Source: CAWCKS01 sp963763485 (GTDB taxonomy: Bacteria > Pseudomonadota > Alphaproteobacteria > Rhizobiales > Xanthobacteraceae). From it: a stretch of DNA of 64,000 nucleotides. The position numbers were made by a program, and so were the translations under genes. The notes beneath the pieces were generated by a model. That model was not told the origin of the DNA and did no database searches. It worked only from the letters and a program-made list of their open reading frames with translations. The DNA lies in contig CAVXOW010000006.1 in NCBI GenBank assembly GCA_963763485.1, positions 62,001 to 126,000 of the forward strand, in the 5' to 3' direction. Below, piece by piece: positions 9,053 to 18,948 of the stretch (positions within the stretch are counted from its first letter, which is position 1; every line of letters begins with the position of its first letter).

Positions 9053-10075
9053 ATGCGCGCGCTCTGCCTCGTCAAGGAAAAGCAGCTTGAGGTGCTCGAC
9101 CTCGCCCCGCCGTCCCCGCCGGCCGCTGGCGAGGTGCAGATTCGCATCCGCGCCGTGGCGCTCAATCACCTCGACGTCTGGGGCTATCGCGGCATGGCAT
9201 TCGCCAAGCGCAAGCTGCCGCTTGCGGTCGGCGCCGAGGCGTCTGGCGAGATCGCGGCGGTCGGCCCCGGCGTCACCCGCTTCGAGCCGGGGCAGCTGGT
9301 CGTGATGTCAGGTGGGCTCACCTGCGGCACCTGCCCGGCCTGCCGCGCTGGCCGCGACAATCTGTGCGAAGACGTTTCGGGCATCATGGGGTTTCACGTC
9401 GACGGCTTTGCCCGTGAGCTCCTGAACATGCCGGAGCGGCTGGTGATCCCGGTACCTTCAGGCGTCAGCGCGCGCGACGCGGCCTGCGCGCCGATCGCCT
9501 TCGGCACCCCTCAGCACATGCTGTTCGACAACGCGAAACTTCAGCCCGGCGAGACCATCCTGATTCACGCCGGCGCCTCAGGCACCAGCACGGCCGCGAT
9601 CAAGATGGCCAAGGCGATCGGCTGCACGGTGATCACGACCGTGGGTGACGATGCCAAGATCGCAGGGGTGAAGGCGCTCGGCGCCGACCACGTCATCAAC
9701 TATCGCAAGGACCGGTTCGAGGGCGAGGTCCGCAAGCTGACCAAGAAGGTCGGCGTCGATGTCGTGTTCGATCATGTCGGCGCCGATACCTTCAGCGGCT
9801 CGCTTTTAGTGCTGAAGCCGGGCGGCCGCTACGTCACCTGCGGCGCAACCTCAGGACCGTCGGCGACGATCAACCTGATGCAATTGTTCCAGCGGCAGTA
9901 CCGCATCATCGGATCGTTCGCCTGCACCTTGAAGAACATCGCCGAAAGCCTTGAGAAGATGGCGCAAGGCATGACGCCGGTGATCGACACCGAAGTCCCC
10001 GTGTCCGATGTCGCGCGCGCCTTGCAGCGCATGGAAGACCGGCAAGTCTTCGGCAAGATCATCGTGCATTTCTAG
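9053..10075 (+). CDS. Zinc-type alcohol dehydrogenase/quinone reductase of the VLCFA operon
   Basis: Medium-chain dehydrogenase/reductase of 340 residues. The N-terminal GroES-like domain has GGLTCGTCPACRAGRDNLC, the structural-zinc four-Cys lobe. The NAD(P)-binding domain has HAGASGTSTAAIKMAK. It sits between fabF and lpxXL, and genes like it recur at this place in rhizobial VLCFA clusters. A reductive step in chain making (enoyl or keto reduction) is the obvious guess, but the substrate is not shown by sequence. Start ATG at 9053 gives the family's normal N-terminus (MRALCLVKEKQLEVLDL). Confidence 0.88.
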   Translation: MRALCLVKEKQLEVLDLAPPSPPAAGEVQIRIRAVALNHLDVWGYRGMAFAKRKLPLAVGAEASGEIAAVGPGVTRFEPGQLVVMSGGLTCGTCPACRAGRDNLCEDVSGIMGFHVDGFARELLNMPERLVIPVPSGVSARDAACAPIAFGTPQHMLFDNAKLQPGETILIHAGASGTSTAAIKMAKAIGCTVITTVGDDAKIAGVKALGADHVINYRKDRFEGEVRKLTKKVGVDVVFDHVGADTFSGSLLVLKPGGRYVTCGATSGPSATINLMQLFQRQYRIIGSFACTLKNIAESLEKMAQGMTPVIDTEVPVSDVARALQRMEDRQVFGKIIVHF

Positions 10076-10077
10076 TT

Positions 10078-10150
10078 GCGCATGTCCTATTCGGAAAACC
10101 GGCCACCATCCCCGATCAAAGTCGAGGACATGCTTTTCCGGGACATGCGC
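10078..10150. repeat. RIME-like palindromic intergenic repeat, copy 2
   Basis: Ends GCGCATGTCC and GGACATGCGC, inner arms TCGGAAAACCGG and GCTTTTCCG, core CCCCGATCAAAGTCGAGG. It starts 2 bases after the adh stop and ends 2 bases before the lpxXL start, filling the gap exactly, in the opposite orientation to copy 1. Confidence 0.8.
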
Positions 10151-10152
10151 TG

Positions 10153-11085
10153 ATGCGCCTGTTCTCGCGCTACTCGGTCTGGCTGATGGGCTATCGGCTG
10201 AAGCAGGCGGCTGGCGCCCTGCTTGGTCCGCTCACCGTCGTGCTGCTCCGTATGCTGCGACTGGCCGACCCCGACCGCACCGCCCGCTTCACCGGCCGAA
10301 CCATGCAGCGCATCGGCCCCTTGCTGAAAGAACACCGCATCGGCCGAGAGAATCTTGTCGCGGCATTCCCCGAAAAAAGCTCAACCGAGATCGACGCGAT
10401 CCTGGACAAGACCTGGGAAAATCTCGGAATGTTCGCCGGCGAGTTTGCCCATCTCGACCGCATGTGGGACTACAACGAAGCAAACCCGGCGGCCGGCCGC
10501 ATCGAGCTCGATCCGGTCTCGATCGAGCGCTTTTTAAAGCTCCGTGACGACGGCAAGGGTGCGCTGATCTTTGCCGCCCACCTCGGCAACTGGGAGCTGC
10601 CGGCGCTGGTCGGCCCGGCCTACGGCCTCGATTCCGCCGTCGTGTTCCGGCCGCCGAACCTGAATGCCATTGCCGATGCCGTCGAACGCATCCGCGCGGT
10701 GAACATGGGCACGATCGTTCCGACCGAGCGCGACGCGCCGCTGCGGCTGGCGCGGATGCTTGAGCAAGGCACGCACGCTGGCATGCTCGTCGACCAGTAC
10801 TACATCAAAGGCGTCGACGTCGTCTTCTTCGGCCGCAAGACCAAATGCAATCCGCTGCTGGCGCGGCTCGCGGCGCGGATCGAATGCCCGATCCACGGCG
10901 TGCGCGTCATCCGCCTGCCCAATCACCGCTTCCGCCTGGAGCTGAGCGAAGAGGTCGCCCCGGTCGGCGCCGCCGACGGCAAGATCGACGTGCAAGCCAC
11001 CATGCAGGCGGTGACTAATGTGGTCGAGGGCTGGATCCGCGAGTACCCGGAGCAGTGGTTGTGGCTGCACCGGCGCTGGCGGTGA
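10153..11085 (+). CDS. lpxXL: Lipid A VLCFA acyltransferase LpxXL
   Basis: LpxL/HtrB-family acyltransferase, 310 residues. It transfers the very-long-chain acyl group from AcpXL to lipid A at the inner membrane. The family HxxxxE catalytic motif is HLGNWE at about residues 143-148, with a hydrophobic N-terminal region for membrane association. It is the last gene of the acpXL operon, and co-location with acpXL marks it as the VLCFA-specific enzyme and not the lauroyl transferase. The next gene downstream is convergent after 16 bases. Confidence 0.92.
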   Translation: MRLFSRYSVWLMGYRLKQAAGALLGPLTVVLLRMLRLADPDRTARFTGRTMQRIGPLLKEHRIGRENLVAAFPEKSSTEIDAILDKTWENLGMFAGEFAHLDRMWDYNEANPAAGRIELDPVSIERFLKLRDDGKGALIFAAHLGNWELPALVGPAYGLDSAVVFRPPNLNAIADAVERIRAVNMGTIVPTERDAPLRLARMLEQGTHAGMLVDQYYIKGVDVVFFGRKTKCNPLLARLAARIECPIHGVRVIRLPNHRFRLELSEEVAPVGAADGKIDVQATMQAVTNVVEGWIREYPEQWLWLHRRWR

Positions 11086-11101
11086 GTGTCTGCGCCTCAA
11101 C

Positions 11102-12211
11102 CTAATGCCCGGTCTTCACCCGCGTCCATAACCGGTTGATGATCCGCTGGGTTGCCGGATCGCGGGCGGTGATGACGAACAGCCGCTTCAACGTCGCGTC
11201 ATCGGGATAGACGGTCTTGTCGTTGATCACTTTTGGGCCGATCAGCTTCTGGCTCGCGAGGTTGCCGTTGGCGTAGGCCAGAAAATCGGAATTTTTTGCT
11301 GCGACCTCGGGCCGGTAGAGATAGTTGATCAGCTCGAGCGCCTCGGCGACATTCTTTGCATCCGCCGGGATCGCCAGATTGTCGAAGAACATTTGCGCGC
11401 CCTCTTTGGGGATGGCGTAGCCGATCTGGATGCCATTGTGGGCTTCCTCGGCGCGGTTCTGCGCCTGCTTGATGTCGCCGGACCAGCCGACCACGAAGCA
11501 GATTTCGCCGGTCGCCAGCGCATCGAGATATTCCGATGAATGGAATTTGCGCACGAACGGCCTGACCTTGGCCGCGGCGTCAGCCGCTTTCTCCAGGTCG
11601 GCCTGCTTGGTCGAGTTTGGATCGATGCCGAGCCAGGTCAGCGCCGCCGGCAGGATATCGTCGGCGGAGTCCAGCATGTGGATGCCGCAATCCTTGAACT
11701 TCGCAAGCTTGTCCGGGTTGAAGACGATGTCCCAGCTGTTGACCGCATCCTCAACCTTGACCTCCGGACCAAGGACCGTCTGCAACTGCTTGACGTTGTA
11801 GCCAATTCCGGTGGTGCCCCACATGTAGTTGGCGGCATAGAGATTGCCGGGATCGTATGTCGCGAGCCGGTTCGTCACTTCCGGCCAGGCATTGGCGAGA
11901 TTGGGGATCTTCGACTTGTCGAGCTTCTGGAACACACCGGCCTTGATCTGGCGCTCGAGGAAATAGCCCGAGGGCACCACGAGGTCGTAGCCGGATTTAC
12001 CCGCCAAAAGCCGCGTCTCCAGCGTCTCATTGGCGTCGAACGTGTCGTAGGTGACCTTGATGCCGGTTTCCCTTGTGAAGTCGTCAAGAACCCCCGGCGC
12101 CACATAGTTTGACCAATTGTAAAAATTCACCGTGCGGTCGGCAGCGTGAGCGCTGGCCGCGAAGGCGGCCACCATCGCGACGGTCAAAATCGATTTGCCG
12201 GCAGAGTTCAT
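11102..12211 (-). CDS. Polyamine-type ABC transporter periplasmic binding protein
   Basis: PotD/PotF-family extracellular solute-binding protein, 369 residues from the ATG at 12211, with the Sec signal peptide MNSAGKSILTVAMVAAFAASAHA. Mature motifs FYNWSNYVAPGVLDDF and DTFDANETLETRLLAGKSGYD are typical of putrescine/spermidine binders. A longer GTG start at 12226 would overlap the aminotransferase stop; the ATG has a better ribosome site (AGGGGAGGGGC). It lies directly downstream of the aminotransferase gene. The permease and ATPase genes are not in this window, so the partner is elsewhere or the protein has another role. Confidence 0.9.
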   Translation of the reverse strand: MNSAGKSILTVAMVAAFAASAHAADRTVNFYNWSNYVAPGVLDDFTRETGIKVTYDTFDANETLETRLLAGKSGYDLVVPSGYFLERQIKAGVFQKLDKSKIPNLANAWPEVTNRLATYDPGNLYAANYMWGTTGIGYNVKQLQTVLGPEVKVEDAVNSWDIVFNPDKLAKFKDCGIHMLDSADDILPAALTWLGIDPNSTKQADLEKAADAAAKVRPFVRKFHSSEYLDALATGEICFVVGWSGDIKQAQNRAEEAHNGIQIGYAIPKEGAQMFFDNLAIPADAKNVAEALELINYLYRPEVAAKNSDFLAYANGNLASQKLIGPKVINDKTVYPDDATLKRLFVITARDPATQRIINRLWTRVKTGH

Positions 12212-12222
12212 GCCCCTCCCCT

Positions 12223-13395
12223 TCACCTGACCGCGTGCGACAGCCGCTCCAGTGCCTCGTCGATAGTGGCGTCCCGTTTGGCGAAACAGAAACGGATCAC
12301 TGACGTCACGGGATCGTCCTCATAAAGCGACGAGACAGGAATCGCGGCGACCCGATGTTCGGTGACCAGCCGCTTGCAGAACGCTCCATCAGTTACGTTG
12401 AGCCCGAGCGGCTTCAAGTCGACATTAAGAAAGTAGGTGCCCTGCGACGGGATCACCGGGAAACCGATCGAGGTGAGACCGTTCGACAGCCGATCGCGGC
12501 TCCGCTGCAGGTCGCGCCGCATGTCGTGGAAGAAGGTATCGTCCTTGCCGAGGCCATAGGCCACCGCAGCCTGCAGGTTCGGCGCCGTCGTGAACGTCAG
12601 GAACTGGTGCGCCTTGCCAAGCACGCGCAGGATCGGCGGCGGCGCACAGACGAAGCCGACCTTCCAGCCGGTCAGCGAGAAGATCTTTCCCGCCGAGCCG
12701 ACCTTGACGGTTCGTTCGTGCATCCCGGGCAGCGTCGCCAGCGGAATGTGCGCGCGGCCGTCGAACAGCACGTGCTCCCAGACCTCGTCGCACACGGCGA
12801 TGACGTCGAACTCCTTGCAGAACCGCGCCAGCAGTTCCAGGTCTTCATGCGGATAAACGATCGCCGCAGGATTGTGCGGGTTGTTGAAGCAGACGACCTT
12901 GGTCTTGCTGTTGAACACCGCGCGCAAGGCCTCTTCGGTCAGCCGCCATTCCGGCGGCTCGAGACGGACGATGCGCGGGATGCCGCCGGCGCGGCGGATC
13001 AGCGGCAGGTAGGCATCATATGCGGGCGCGAACGCGACGACCTCGTCGCCCGGCTCGATCAGGCCGAACAGCGCGCCGGCGATCGCTTCCGTGGCGCCTG
13101 ACGTCACCATGACCTCGCTCTGGGGGTCGAGCGTCAATCCATGCCAGCGCTGATAATGCGCTGACACGGCCGAGCGCAGCTCGGGCAATCCCATCATCGG
13201 CGGATACTGGTTGTTGCCGTCGATCACGGCTTCGGCGGCCTTGCGGCGCACGTCCTCCGGCCCCGGGTCGTCGGGGAAACCCTGCCCGAGATTGATGGCG
13301 TTGTGCTCGCGCGCGAGCTGCGACATCACCTCGAAGACGGTGGTCGGCAGATCGGTGTAGACGCGATTGAGCGGGCGCGTCATCGCGTTTGTCAT
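12223..13395 (-). CDS. Class I/II pyridoxal-phosphate aminotransferase
   Basis: Fold-type I aminotransferase of 390 residues. The phosphate-binding region TSGATEAIAGAL, NNPHNPAA and the PLP Lys at about 236 (SAGKIFSLTGWKVG) are present. The N-terminal NLGQGFPDDPGPEDV is like that of methionine/glutamine transaminases of the YbdL/KAT group. The true amino donor is not determinable here. A second Met at 13383 is an alternative start. It is followed at once by the polyamine-type binding protein gene, and preceded by a rhodanese gene after 24 bases, so these three leftward genes may be co-transcribed. Confidence 0.88.
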   Translation of the reverse strand: MTNAMTRPLNRVYTDLPTTVFEVMSQLAREHNAINLGQGFPDDPGPEDVRRKAAEAVIDGNNQYPPMMGLPELRSAVSAHYQRWHGLTLDPQSEVMVTSGATEAIAGALFGLIEPGDEVVAFAPAYDAYLPLIRRAGGIPRIVRLEPPEWRLTEEALRAVFNSKTKVVCFNNPHNPAAIVYPHEDLELLARFCKEFDVIAVCDEVWEHVLFDGRAHIPLATLPGMHERTVKVGSAGKIFSLTGWKVGFVCAPPPILRVLGKAHQFLTFTTAPNLQAAVAYGLGKDDTFFHDMRRDLQRSRDRLSNGLTSIGFPVIPSQGTYFLNVDLKPLGLNVTDGAFCKRLVTEHRVAAIPVSSLYEDDPVTSVIRFCFAKRDATIDEALERLSHAVR

Positions 13396-13419
13396 AGCCC
13401 GTTTGTCCTGGCCTTCCGA

Positions 13420-13767
13420 TCAACCGCCGGTCTTGATCGGCAGGCCTGCGGCCTTCCAGCCCAGGATGCCGCCAGCGAGGTGCTTGTCGTAGGGCAAGCC
13501 CTCGGCTTGTGCGGCCAGCGACGCGGTTACGGAGCGACGGCCGGACCGGCACGCGAACACGACCGCCTTGCCCTTGGGATCGGGAATGTCCTTCGGATCG
13601 AAACTCGACAGCGGCAGCACGACGGCGTGCGGGTACGCTTCGGCTGAAACCTCGTTCGGCTCGCGCACGTCGATCAGCAGATAGCGACCCTCGGCAATGC
13701 CCTTGGCCACGTCCTGCGCGGTGAGATCCTCGACTTTGTGCTCGCCTTCGGCCACGTCCAACTCCAT
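13420..13767 (-). CDS. Single-domain rhodanese-like sulfurtransferase
   Basis: Rhodanese domain of 115 residues. LLIDVREPNEV and the active loop FACRSGRRS with Cys73 are intact, so it can carry a persulfide. The ATG at 13767 is used; a TTG six codons upstream (13785) is possible. Position just upstream of an aminotransferase suggests a link with sulfur amino acids, but that is only context. Confidence 0.88.
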   Translation of the reverse strand: MELDVAEGEHKVEDLTAQDVAKGIAEGRYLLIDVREPNEVSAEAYPHAVVLPLSSFDPKDIPDPKGKAVVFACRSGRRSVTASLAAQAEGLPYDKHLAGGILGWKAAGLPIKTGG

Positions 13768-13858
13768 CAAATCAGGATCTTGCAAACCAGGGTCTTTGCG
13801 GACGCAACCTCGCCTCTGACACGACGAAAATCAAGCACTTACAGGCTAGACCGTGACT

Positions 13859-15784
13859 TCAGATCGTCACTTGGGTTCCGACCTCGACCACCCGCCCCGT
13901 GGGAATCTGGAAATAGCTGGTTGCGTCGTTCGACATCTGGGTGAGCGTGATGAACAGGTGGTCTTGCCAAGGCGGCATGCCGGAATAGGCCGCGGGCTTG
14001 AGCGCGCGGCGCGACAGGAAGAACGATGTCGACATGATGTCGAACTGCCAGCCGATCTTGCGGGCGATCTGCAGCGCCTTCGGGATGTTCGGCGTCTCCA
14101 TGAAACCGTAGCGCAACGTCACCCGCGAGAACGTCCCGCTGATGTCTTCCATGTGGACGCGATCGGCGACGTCGACGCGCGGCGTCGGCGCCGTCTCGAT
14201 GGTCAGGATGACGTTCTTCTCGTGCAGCACCTTGTAGTGCTTCAGGCTGTGCATCAGGGCGGTCGGCGCGTTGTCGGGATGCGCGGTCAAAAACACCGCC
14301 GTGCCCGGCACCCGCTGCGGGGGGCGCTTCTCCAGCATCGAGACCAGGTCTTTCAGCGGCAACTCGTTCTTCTGCGTCTTCTCGAAAAGGAGCCGGCTGC
14401 CGCGCCGCCAAGTGTACATCACCACCATGACCATGCCGCCAAGCGCGAGCGGCACCCAACCGCCCTCAACCACCTTGAGCAGGTTGGCGGACAGGAAGAT
14501 CAGGTCGAGCAGCAGAAACGGGCCGATCAGCGCGGCGGCCGCGAGCGGCGACCACTTCCACACCTTCCAGATCACAACAAAACCCATCATCGCGGTGACG
14601 ACCATCGTGCCTGTGACCGCAATGCCATAGGCTGACGCAAGCGCGCTCGACGACTTGAAGATCGCCACCAGCAGCATGACGCCGACAAACAGGAAGGTCG
14701 TGACCCGCGGCATGTAGATCTGGCCGGAATGGGTCTCAGAGGTGTGCCGGATTTCAAAGCGCGGCAACAGCCCGAGCTGAATGGCCTGTCGCGTCAGCGA
14801 ATAGGCGCCGGTGATGACGGCCTGGCTCGCGATCACGGTCGCGGCCGTCGCCAGAATGACCATGACCGGCTGAGCCCACTCCGGGTACAGCAGGAAGAAC
14901 GGATTTTCGAGCGCCTTGGGATCCTCGAGCAGCAATGCGCCCTGGCCAAGATAGTTCAGCATCAGCGACGGCAGCACGATGAACAGCCAGGCGATCTGGA
15001 TCGGCTTCTTGCCGAAGTGACCGAGGTCGGCGTAGAGCGCCTCCGCGCCTGTCACCGCAAGAAAGACGGCGCCGAGCGTGAATAGCCCAATCATGCCGTG
15101 GCTGACGGCAAAGCCAATGGCCGCCAGCGGATTGAAGGCCAGCAGCACCACGGGATGCGAGGCAACCCAGATCACGCCGGGAACGGCGATGACGGCAAAC
15201 CAGACTATCATGATCGGGCCGAAGAATGCTGCAACCCGCGCGGTGCCGCGCGATTGCGCGGCAAACAGCCCGGCCAGGATGACAATGGTCAGGGGCAGCA
15301 CGAAGAGGTCGAACTTCGGCGACAGCACCTTCAGGCCTTCGATCGCCGACAGCACCGACAGCGCCGGCGTGATCACCGCGTCGCCATAGAACAGCGCGCC
15401 GCTGATGATGCCCAGCAGCGCGATCGCTGCGACGCCGCCGCCCAACGCTCGCTGAGCCAGCGCCATCAGCGCCAGCGTGCCACCTTCGCCATGGTTGTCG
15501 GCGCGCAGCAGGATCACGACATATTTCAGCGTGACCACGACGATCAGCGCCCACAGGATCAATGACAGTACCCCGATGACAATCGGTTCGGTCACGGCGC
15601 CATCGGTCCCGGTGGCCGCGACGATCGCCTCGCGGAGCGCGTATAGCGGGCTGGTGCCGATGTCGCCGTAGACGACGCCGATGCTGCCGAGCGTCAGGGC
15701 GACGACGCTGTCATGGCCCCGGTGATCTTCCACGACCCCGTTGGCCGCCTCTGGTGAAGCGGAGGTCGTCGTCGGCATTGTCAT
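13859..15784 (-). CDS. kup: Low-affinity potassium transporter Kup (first of a tandem pair)
   Basis: KUP/HAK/KT K+ uptake permease, 641 residues from the ATG at 15784. The family signature GSIGVVYGDIGTSPLYALRE opens the membrane domain of about twelve helices, and a cytoplasmic C-terminal domain ends VVEVGTQVTI. K+/H+ symport is the known role. A GTG 21 codons upstream would add an Arg-rich stretch with no family match. It is followed upstream by a second kup with an almost identical C-terminal end, so this is a tandem duplication in one orientation. Confidence 0.95.
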   Translation of the reverse strand: MTMPTTTSASPEAANGVVEDHRGHDSVVALTLGSIGVVYGDIGTSPLYALREAIVAATGTDGAVTEPIVIGVLSLILWALIVVVTLKYVVILLRADNHGEGGTLALMALAQRALGGGVAAIALLGIISGALFYGDAVITPALSVLSAIEGLKVLSPKFDLFVLPLTIVILAGLFAAQSRGTARVAAFFGPIMIVWFAVIAVPGVIWVASHPVVLLAFNPLAAIGFAVSHGMIGLFTLGAVFLAVTGAEALYADLGHFGKKPIQIAWLFIVLPSLMLNYLGQGALLLEDPKALENPFFLLYPEWAQPVMVILATAATVIASQAVITGAYSLTRQAIQLGLLPRFEIRHTSETHSGQIYMPRVTTFLFVGVMLLVAIFKSSSALASAYGIAVTGTMVVTAMMGFVVIWKVWKWSPLAAAALIGPFLLLDLIFLSANLLKVVEGGWVPLALGGMVMVVMYTWRRGSRLLFEKTQKNELPLKDLVSMLEKRPPQRVPGTAVFLTAHPDNAPTALMHSLKHYKVLHEKNVILTIETAPTPRVDVADRVHMEDISGTFSRVTLRYGFMETPNIPKALQIARKIGWQFDIMSTSFFLSRRALKPAAYSGMPPWQDHLFITLTQMSNDATSYFQIPTGRVVEVGTQVTI

Positions 15785-15968
15785 GGAAAGATCGCCTCTT
15801 GGCTGCCCTGCTCGGCCGCGGCGCGCGCTTATAGTGCGGTGCGACAATCCAAGCTTAGGCTATTTTCTCGTTTCAGGCATGCGCAAAGCGCATGTGACAT
15901 GTCTCAATTTACGCGTCTAACCAATTGACGAGTCTTGCGTTTTATCAAGCCCGGTCTCACCCCTACCA

Positions 15969-17870
15969 TCAAATCGTGACTTGGGTACCGACCTCGACCA
16001 CCCGCCCGGTCGGAATGTGGAAATAGTCAGTGGCGTCGTTGGCGGCCCGGCTCAATGCAATGAAGAGATGATCCTGCCAGCTCGGCATGAACGAGTGCGA
16101 CGCCGGTTTCAGCGCGCGCCGCGACACGAAGAACGAGGTCGACATCATCTCGAAGTCCCAACCGAGCTTGCGTGCCAATGCCAGCGCCGGCGGCACATTC
16201 GGCGACTCCATGTAGCCGAACCGAAGCGCCACGCGCATGAAGCGATCGCTGATCTTTTCGATACGAACACGGCGCGCCAGCGGCACACGCGGCGCGTGAT
16301 CCGTCTCGATCGTCAGAATGACGTTCTGTTGGTGCAGCACCTTGTTGTGCTTGAGGTTGTGCAGCAGCGAGGTCGGCACGAAATCCGGATCGCTGGTGAG
16401 GAAGATTGCGGTGCCGTCGACGATATGCGGCGGACGCTTCTCCAGGCTTTTGATCAGGCTTTGCAGCGGCACTTCAATCTTGCGCGTCTTCTGCGCAAGG
16501 ATGCCGGTGCCGCGCCGCCACGTCCAGATCACGACCGCCATCGCCGCACCAAAGGTGAGCGGCACCCAGGCGCCTTCCAACAGCTTCAGAAGGTTGGCCG
16601 CAAAGAACGTCGTGTCGACCACGACGAACGGCAGCATCAGAGCGGCCGCGCTGACGAGCCGCCAGTTCCAGAGTTTCCAGATCACGATGAAGCCCATGAG
16701 GCCGTCGGCCACCATGGTGGTCGACACCGCGATGCCATAGGCCGAAGCAAGACCGCCCGAGGTCCGGAACAACCCAACCAGCAACAACACGCCGATCAAC
16801 AGCAAGGTGTTGACGCGCGGCAGGTAGATCTGGCCGGCGTGCGATTCCGAGGTGTAGCGGACTTCGAAGCGCGGCAGCAGACCGAGCTGGATCGCCTGCC
16901 GAACCAATGAAAAGGCACCGGTGATAACCGCCTGGCTCGCGATCACCGTCGCCGACGTCGCGAGCACGATGAGCGGCGTCAAGAGCACGTGGGGCGCCAT
17001 GCTATAGAATGGGTTTTCGATCGCGTCCGGGTGCGACAGCACCAGCGCGCCCTGCCCGAAATAATTCAAGAGCAACGACGGCAGCACGAAGCCAAGCCAC
17101 GCGGCCTGGATCGGCTTGCGGCCGAAGTGGCCGAGATCGGCGTAGAGCGCTTCGCCACCGGTGACCGCGAGAAACACCGCGCCAAGTGTTACGAGGCCAA
17201 TGGTGCCATGCGACAGCATGAAATGAACGGCGTGCCAGGGATTGATTGCTGCGAGAATGCTCCAGTCGTCGCTGATGTGCAGGACGCCGAGTACGGCAAT
17301 AGAACCGAACCAGACGATCATCACCGGGCCGAATGCAGCGGCGACGATCGCGGTGCCGCGGCTCTGCACTGCAAACAGCGCGACCAGAATCAGGATCGTC
17401 ACGGGCTGCACGAAATGTTCAAGCGCCGGTGCCACGAGCTTCATGCCTTCGACCGCCGACAGCACTGAAATCGCCGGCGTGATCATGGAGTCGCCGAGGA
17501 ACATGGCCGCGCCCAGCACACCCATCACCAGCAGCAGCGTGGTGCGCTGTCCGAACGCGCGCCGGCCGAGTGCCATCAACGACAGCGAGCCGCCCTCGCC
17601 GTGGTTGTCGGCGCGCAGCAGCAGCAGCACATATTTCGCGGTGACGACGATGATCAGTGCCCACAGGATCAGCGAGAGCACGCCGAGCACAATGGGACGG
17701 CTGACGGCACCGCCCTCGGTCGCGCTGCGCGTCGCTTCGCGAAATGCGTAGAGCGGCGACGTGCCAATGTCGCCATAAACGACGCCGATGCTGCCCAGGG
17801 TCAGAGCGGCGAAGCCGCCTTGCTGGCGCGGCTCGAAGGCAACCTCGGCGGCGGTCTCACTGGCGACCAT
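15969..17870 (-). CDS. kup: Low-affinity potassium transporter Kup (second of the pair)
   Basis: Second KUP-family permease, 633 residues, with the same signature (GSIGVVYGDIGTSPLYAFRE) and the same last ten residues as its neighbour. N-termini and loops differ (MVASETAAEVAFEP here). The pair is separated by about 180 bases, enough for a separate promoter. Rhizobia commonly hold kup1/kup2 pairs; whether the two differ in affinity or regulation cannot be read from sequence. Confidence 0.95.
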   Translation of the reverse strand: MVASETAAEVAFEPRQQGGFAALTLGSIGVVYGDIGTSPLYAFREATRSATEGGAVSRPIVLGVLSLILWALIIVVTAKYVLLLLRADNHGEGGSLSLMALGRRAFGQRTTLLLVMGVLGAAMFLGDSMITPAISVLSAVEGMKLVAPALEHFVQPVTILILVALFAVQSRGTAIVAAAFGPVMIVWFGSIAVLGVLHISDDWSILAAINPWHAVHFMLSHGTIGLVTLGAVFLAVTGGEALYADLGHFGRKPIQAAWLGFVLPSLLLNYFGQGALVLSHPDAIENPFYSMAPHVLLTPLIVLATSATVIASQAVITGAFSLVRQAIQLGLLPRFEVRYTSESHAGQIYLPRVNTLLLIGVLLLVGLFRTSGGLASAYGIAVSTTMVADGLMGFIVIWKLWNWRLVSAAALMLPFVVVDTTFFAANLLKLLEGAWVPLTFGAAMAVVIWTWRRGTGILAQKTRKIEVPLQSLIKSLEKRPPHIVDGTAIFLTSDPDFVPTSLLHNLKHNKVLHQQNVILTIETDHAPRVPLARRVRIEKISDRFMRVALRFGYMESPNVPPALALARKLGWDFEMMSTSFFVSRRALKPASHSFMPSWQDHLFIALSRAANDATDYFHIPTGRVVEVGTQVTI

Positions 17871-18090
17871 GCGAACGATCCCGCGTTACTGACTTGAACC
17901 GATCAACGCACGTCCGGGCGAACTGGAGATCGGACTTCCGAAAATCGACACATGTGAACTCGAAAAATCCCGCCGCCTTGCTGCACGCTTATAGCAAGAG
18001 GACGGAACCGCTGCAGCGACCATCGGTTCCCTGGCCGGTATTTTGGTTCGTGGTCGCAACGCCGCCGGAGCGCGTCGCGCTTGACAAATC

Positions 18091-18921
18091 TTACGGCCTG
18101 AGATCAGGCGGCAACGGCGGGCTCTCACGCATCAAGGTGATGGTGACGCGGCGATTGGCGGCGAGCGTCGGGTCATCGGGAAACAGCGGCTCGTTGTCCG
18201 CCTTGCCGGCCGCCATGAAGATGTGGCTGGTCGGCAAGCCCTCCTTCTCGAGAATTTGACGCACCGCGTTGGCGCGATCGGCCGACAAATCGAACGCGTC
18301 GTATTCCGGGCTCGACGGCGTCAAGCCTGCCGCGGTGTGGCCGATAATCGAGATGCGCAGGGGGGTGGCGCGCAGCGGCTTCGCCAGCTTCTGAATCAAC
18401 AGTCGGGTCCGCTCGTAGGGTTCCTTCGAGCCGTCGGGAAACATCGAACGGCCGTCCTGATCGACAATCTCGAGATTGAGGCCCTGCTTGGTTTCCTCGA
18501 ACATGATGTGCTTGGAGATTTCGGTCAGCTCGGGCATGTCCTGCAACGCTTGGCGGAGCGAAGCCGCGGCCAGTGCGAACTCGCGATCGATCTTCTGCTT
18601 GACGCCGGAATGGAGCTTGCTGTCGAGCGCGTCGGGACTCGGCGTGTTCGACGCGTCTTCCGGCGAAATGTGCTCGACGTTTTTCAGCCGCGGCCGCGTC
18701 GGCAGGCCATCGGTCTCGATGATGCCCGAGTAGCGCGCCTCGTTCTGCACGCCGAACGCCTCGCGCATCGAGCCGGCGACCAACTTGAGTTTCTGCGCAT
18801 CCTGGTTGGAGAACGCGACGAGCATCACGAAGAAGCTCATCATCAAGCCCATCAGGTCGGCAAAGCTTACATACCAGCCATGACCCCCGGCATGCGCGGC
18901 GCCCCGCTTTTTCTTGGCCAT
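18091..18921 (-). CDS. motB: MotB-like stator protein with OmpA domain
   Basis: Flagellar-type stator subunit of 276 residues. The N-terminal single membrane helix with the ion-binding Asp22 (SFADLMGLMMSFFVMLVAF) is followed by a linker and a C-terminal OmpA-like peptidoglycan-binding domain (IGHTAAG, LSADRANAVRQIL, ANRRVTITLM). It lies 27 bases after motA in the same direction. No flagellar structural genes are near, so it may power flagella encoded elsewhere or another energised envelope machine. Confidence 0.9.
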   Translation of the reverse strand: MAKKKRGAAHAGGHGWYVSFADLMGLMMSFFVMLVAFSNQDAQKLKLVAGSMREAFGVQNEARYSGIIETDGLPTRPRLKNVEHISPEDASNTPSPDALDSKLHSGVKQKIDREFALAAASLRQALQDMPELTEISKHIMFEETKQGLNLEIVDQDGRSMFPDGSKEPYERTRLLIQKLAKPLRATPLRISIIGHTAAGLTPSSPEYDAFDLSADRANAVRQILEKEGLPTSHIFMAAGKADNEPLFPDDPTLAANRRVTITLMRESPPLPPDLRP

Positions 18922-18948
18922 TGACTTGTCCGCGGCACGTCCGCTCGC

